A stretch of 64,000 nucleotides of DNA from Mesostigma viride (lineage: Eukaryota > Streptophyta > Mesostigmatophyceae > Mesostigmatales > Mesostigmataceae), in NCBI GenBank assembly GCA_009746045.1, contig RPFO01000065.1, positions 4,417,785-4,481,784 of the forward strand, read 5' to 3'. Below are positions 59,825 through 64,000 of the stretch, one piece after another. How positions within the stretch are numbered: position 1 is the stretch's first letter; every line of letters starts with the position of its first letter. Below the pieces are notes generated by a model. That model saw only the letters and a list, made by a program, of their open reading frames with translations. It ran no database searches and was not told the DNA's origin. The position numbers and the translations under genes are program-made.

Positions 59825-61347
59825 TGACATCAAAGAGACAACCAGCGCAGGCCAGAAATCGGGAGAATCCGGACCATGGTAGCTCGAGCCTGCCGTTATC
59901 TTTTCCGCGTTTTCGAGTCGTTCAGGATGATGAAGATGAATGGTGATGGAAATGTGTATCCTTGTGCATTGAAATTATGGCTGGCTTACGTGTGGAGCGA
60001 CTAGATGACCTAGACGGTGGGGCCGGAAACAGCATGCTTGATCAGGGCGTGTGTTTCTAGCCTAACTGGCCGGGAGTGTCTAGTGGTGAGCACCATTGCT
60101 GCGATCGCTCTCCCACCATTTACGAGGAAATACCCGCAAATGGAAAACCACTGAAAAGGTCTAGCTAGTCAGTCATCACGTTAGCCATGCCATGATTCCA
60201 AACGTCCAAGAACTGCACACGGTGCAAAGGCAAAAAGCCGGAGGACAGCACTTTCAAATGTGCGGCGGGAACCAAAAGCCCGCGGATGCCAGAAAACATC
60301 GTGTTGCGGCAGCGACGCGACGATGTGGACAACGAATCCAGTGCCAAGCTCGGAACGGCCGCAAAGGAGATCTGGCATCACAGGGTTCAGATGTGCGGAG
60401 ATACTATGCGATCCAGCCGGTCCACGACCTGTTTGTAGAGCTTGTGCCAAGGGGCAGCACCGAACAGATGTGGGTGACGTTGCAAAAAACATCGGACTTG
60501 TCGGAGCATAATGGCTCGGTCATAGTCTTTGACCAATAAACGCTGCAAGAGTTCAACAAGAGTCGTGATGAAATCAACACGATAAGAACAAAGACGGGAA
60601 AAACGATGTAACTGAGAAAGAACAACACCATATTTTGCTGTGTGGGAAAGGAGACTGTGAATATCGGGGTAACGAATAAAAGGAATTTGCTGGTATTTAG
60701 GATCCTTGCGCTTATCATAGACAGCCGTACGCCAGCCCTTCTTGTTATGGGTAATGTTAAGATCGAGGTAATTGCAATGAGTATCCTCCGACGTGAGCTT
60801 TAATGTGAGGGACGCTTGCGGGTAGATGCCAGGCAGACCAGCGGTGATATACAAATGGGTTGCGAAATCAGGGTTGTCGAAAGCGATGACATCATCAATG
60901 TATCGACATGTATAGTGGATAAAACGCCTGATGAGAACATCATCGTTTGAGGCAATGAGATTCTCCATGAATGCAAGCTCATAAGTGTATAGATAGAGGT
61001 TTGCAAGGAGCCCGGCACAGTTAGTGCCCATAGGGATGCCGATAGCTTGTTGGTATACATTGCCCGCAAAACAGATGAAGGTGTTATCAACAAGATAAGA
61101 GATCCAATGGACAAGGTCAGCCTTCGTGATAATATAATTATAACCATCCCGCACGATAGCACCTGCCGCGATCCCTGAGAGCCACGTTGCCGTGGGCTTG
61201 GTCTGAGAAACACGCACGTGCAGGTGGTTGCGCCCGTGAGGCCTACGTGCATACAGACGAGTAAGGAGGCTATCTAGACGGGCTTTCAAATCGTGCAAAT
61301 CTAGTGTGGTATATAGAGTGGTGAAATCATAGGTGGCTATGGGCATA

Positions 61348-61380
61348 GGTATACCAAAGAGACAACCAGCGCTGGTATAC
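61348..61380 (-). mobile_element. Micro-insertion: 19-bp retroelement 3' end with 7-bp target duplication
   Basis: GGTATAC at 61348-61354 and 61374-61380 flanks 19 bases (61355-61373, CAAAGAGACAACCAGCGCT) equal to the end of the host RT element. It lies inside the RT coding region. Confidence 0.8.
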
Positions 61381-61765
61381 GTTTCTCTGCTGCTGTCTTA
61401 GAACGGCTAAGGGCGGCAAGGCGTAGGCGTACTTGGGCTGAGTCTATGACGATCCAACTACCAGCGCATTCATACCCGGCATTCGACAGCACCTCCACCC
61501 ATAATGCATTGGCTTCGGGGAGAAGAGCATTCAAAGCATGGCAGATGAGTTTCGAGAGAGGCATCAGTGGGGCTGAATGCGACGCAGCAATGGTGCGCAA
61601 AGCAACAGGAGTTTTGTGCAGCTTAAGAGTGAGATACAGATATGGGAACGTAGTGGTGGTGGCGCGTCGCTGCCGCTTAAGGAATGCCCGAGCAAAAATG
61701 TTTTGGCTGTGCAGAAAAGCCCGATGAGCAGCAGTGATACTGGCGGTGGACTGTGCACGCTGAAC

Positions 61766-62049
61766 ATAGGTAGACACTCCCGTCACCACTAGACACTCCC
61801 GGCCAGTTAGGCTAGAAACACACGCCCTGATCAAGCATGCTGTTTCCGGCCCCACCGTCTAGGTCATCTAGTCGCTCCACACGTAAGCCAGCCATAATTT
61901 CAATGCACAAGGATACACATTTCCATCACCATTCATCTTCATCATCCTGAACGACTCGAAAACGCGGAAAAGATAACGGCAGGCTCGAGCTACCATGGTC
62001 CGGATTCTCCCGATTTCTGGCCTGCGCTGGTTGTCTCTTTGATAGGTAG
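61766..62049 (+). mobile_element. 268-bp 3'-tail retrocopy inserted in the RT gene, 8-bp target duplication
   Basis: ATAGGTAG at 61766-61773 and 62042-62049 flanks 61774-62041. The insert is the reverse complement of the host element's own 3' region (59831 to about 60080). Only the 3' end is present and it ends exactly at CTCTTTG, as in a target-primed, 5'-truncated copy. Confidence 0.88.
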
Positions 62050-62309
62050 GGCTGGACGCCAACTCGTGTTGCAAAGTAGCAAGGTAGTGCTTCTTGCATA
62101 TGAAAGCAAAGTTGTTGGCACTCTTGTCAACACACGTGATGATAAAGTCCTGCTTGAAGTGGTCAAGAAGTGACATCTTTACCTAGGTGACTTAAAATTT
62201 CTGTGTAACTATTTTTTAATAAAAAACCAAGTTTTTTGGCGGGAAACGAGAAACGAGAAACGAGAAAAATGCACCTCGAGCCAATCGTAGAAAATAAGTA
62301 GTTGGGGTC

Positions 62310-62935
62310 GGGGTCGGGGTCGGGGTAAAATTGGCTCTTTTTTAGCAAATTAGCAAATTAGTGGAGGCGGGGGCCGAGATTAATTAAGAGGTACCTTGAA
62401 ATTAAATAAGAGGCATGCCTCTATCGAGATATATGTATGGAGGCGAGTTTCTATTGGCGTTAATTTGTAGTATTGTACGACATCTGTCAAGGGTGACGGA
62501 AAGTACTGAAATCGCGGAAGTGGCGCGGAGACGTTTGTACTTTCTAGATCGATCGCGCATTCGACGGTTAAAAGGCAGAGGTGCGGTCGACTGGCAGTAC
62601 TGTACGACGGTGTTGGACGGAATTTCCGGTCAGCGATGCGGTCTCAAGCTTTGCATCTCACGTTGTCGGATCTTAGCCCATGCGTCGCGCTATGCTGTGG
62701 CGAACTTATTCTCCGCCGTCAGATTGCACCGTCGATGAGCGTCGATGCTCGTCGATGAACCCAACGCAAGCCATGTGACGAAAAGAAGTAAAAATTGGTG
62801 CGGCGGCACTTGGTCCCGAGTTCGGTAAGTTACGGAACTTGCAGCCCGGCGACTCCGCGTACAGCAGTCCGCAGGTAGTCCGCCGGCGTTAATTTGTTAA
62901 TTTGTTAACTGGGGACAACCTAGTCAGTAAAAAAG
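62310..62935 (+). repeat. Right direct copy of the repeat family flanking the HUH region
   Basis: Same orientation as 54440-55395 and closely similar over 560 bases, ending at ACTGGGGACAACCTAG. Three GGTCGGG iterations precede it at 62306-62325. Confidence 0.9.
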
Positions 62936-64000
62936 AAGTAAAACAGTAAATTTAGGACTGAGATTTGGGGTTTCGTAGAAAATTTGCCCCGATCGGAAGG
63001 TTTGTCAAAAAAATTCCCTCAAAATTTATTCAAATACTACGTGAAAAGATCTTTCTTGGACATATTTTTGCGATTTTTTTGGATTTGGTATGAGCGGCTA
63101 AATGTACGGTCAAAGAACAGGTGGTAAGGGTACTTTTCCACGTGAAACGTGTGTTCCGGAAATGCACGACCTAGCCATGGCGGCTTGCGCCCATGCATGC
63201 AGTTTACGTTTTCCGACGATATAGCTGGCCAAACTCAGGAAATAGTTTTTATATATCATAGAGATGATACAAGTCAATTTTCAGCTCGCGGAAATGCGAT
63301 TTACTAGGTGTCGGCACCGTTCTTGCTGGAAAAAGCTGCGATCAGGCAGGCCGACGGAATTGATTACTACAACTGCTTTCCGGCGCAAGTCAAAGGGTTT
63401 ATAGGTTTCTTTCTACTTGTTATCATGCATGGTCATAGAATTGACTTAGTGGCAGTATAGATTTGATGATTTCGACCACTCTGTCACTTCATGGTGTGTG
63501 TGCCTCAAAGTTCCACTTTTGCGGGCACCGCCTGGGCCAAGGTAACGCCAGCCATGCAAGGTAAAGCCGGAATATCGTTGTCTCATCATTTCTTAATGTT
63601 CTTACATGAGTTTAAGCTTGCGAGGTGTTGCCAGTTTCGAGTCTTGATGCTCTTTCTTGACCGTTGCCTGCCCCTCTCCAAAACCCCCTTTTTAGATGAT
63701 GTTGCCAGGCATTTGCCTTGCCCTGGTGTAGTTGTGCAGGTTTTTAGGCGCTGTATGGGTTTAAACACCTTCATAGATGTTAGTTGTTCTTTTGCTACGT
63801 TCATACTGCATAATTGTGTGGCCATGGGCCTCGTCAAGGGTGCTTTCAAGCTTATATGGGTGAGTGAAAGATCTTGGTGGTAAACCACTGTCATCATGTG
63901 CCAGCAAGTATGTTGGCCATGCCATGGCAAGGCAAAACAGTTTCATCCATGTCCATTCTTGTTAGAGACACTTGAAATATGCTTAACCTGCCCAATACAT
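62936..64000. other. Right end of window, no gene recognised
   Basis: AT-rich to 63480, then a 130-codon plus frame (63491-63883) with no domain signature. It may belong to a gene continuing beyond the window. Confidence 0.35.

Larger units (their letters stand above)
60387..62170 (-). pseudogene. Reverse transcriptase gene, interrupted twice by its own family
   Basis: From 5' to 3' on the minus strand: CVDKSANNFAFICKKHY (about 62150-62070); an insertion; FPYLYLTLKLHKTPVALRTI (about 61660-61600, RT fingers); a 26-bp net insertion that shifts the frame near 61360; then PIATYDFTTLYTTLDLHD (motif A region), QQAIGIPMGTNCAG (motif B), CRYIDDVIAF (motif C, YIDD) and a thumb region; stop at 60387-60389. 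Removing the 26 bases restores the frame on paper, which shows that the stub is a secondary event. The copy is inactive. Confidence 0.85.
59825..62176 (-). mobile_element. 5'-truncated reverse-transcriptase element with 6-bp target duplication
   Basis: TGACAT at 59825-59830 and 62171-62176 flanks a minus-strand element (59831-62170). Its 3' end, read on the minus strand, is GCGCTGGTTGTCTCTTTG. Its 5' end starts inside coding sequence (LLDHFKQDFIITCVDKSANN), so the copy is 5'-truncated. A 268-bp tail copy of the same family (61774-62041) and a 19-bp stub (61355-61373) are inserted within it. The RT motifs GIPMGTNCAG and YIDDVI resemble Penelope-like and related RTs. No GIY-YIG nuclease is visible in what remains, so the family is left open. 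Confidence 0.82.

Noticed and set aside
59831-62170. Treating the inverted tails at 59.83-60.08 and 61.77-62.04 kb as terminal inverted repeats of a DNA transposon
   Set aside because: Target duplications show that the right arm is a separate tail insertion inside the RT gene and that the true left/right boundary is TGACAT.

Overview
The window reads as nuclear DNA of a green alga. A light-dependent protochlorophyllide reductase with a transit-peptide-like N-terminus is complete. A PITH-domain gene is closest to the plant form. Host genes are GC-rich and cut by many GT-AG introns, and everything between them is packed with transposons and simple repeats. No organelle or bacterial signature was seen. 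The exact lineage (prasinophyte-grade or core chlorophyte) cannot be fixed from the sequence alone.

Layout. 1-6.9 kb: a dead non-LTR retrotransposon (PHD/RING/C2H2 region, reverse transcriptase, CCHC knuckle plus restriction-like endonuclease), split by an inverted copy of its own 5' part and met tail-to-tail by a fragment of a relative. 7.6-9.5 kb: 3' exons of a PITH-domain gene (+). 12.0-13.3 kb: intronless POR (-). 13.7-14.8 kb: TA-flanked inverted-repeat elements. 15.4-23.15 kb: two near-identical 3.9-kb tandem units, each with a 1.3-kb minisatellite. 23.5-24.4 kb: two-exon CTR copper transporter (+). 26.4-36.8 kb: CPSF73 pre-mRNA endonuclease (-, nine exons). 39.0-50.4 kb: PP2C phosphatase (+, nine exons). 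52-55.4 kb: nested retroelement tails, a SINE-like insertion and a dispersed repeat family. 55.7-59.7 kb: a Replitron-like unit with an HUH endonuclease. 59.8-62.2 kb: a second, unrelated reverse-transcriptase element inserted beside it. 62.3-64 kb: repeats and unassigned sequence.

Host genes are unrelated housekeeping functions (chlorophyll synthesis, copper uptake, mRNA 3' processing, phosphatase signalling) and show no operon logic. The most original part is 55.7-59.7 kb. A Y1-type HUH protein with an upstream overlapping coiled-coil ORF faces a divergent gene that carries the same CxCC finger and the same C-terminal domain but lacks the catalytic core. Also notable are an intron array that repeats the CPSF73 exon-2 splice donor about eight times, and a retroelement family that leaves 11-27 bp stubs flanked by 7-19 bp target duplications.
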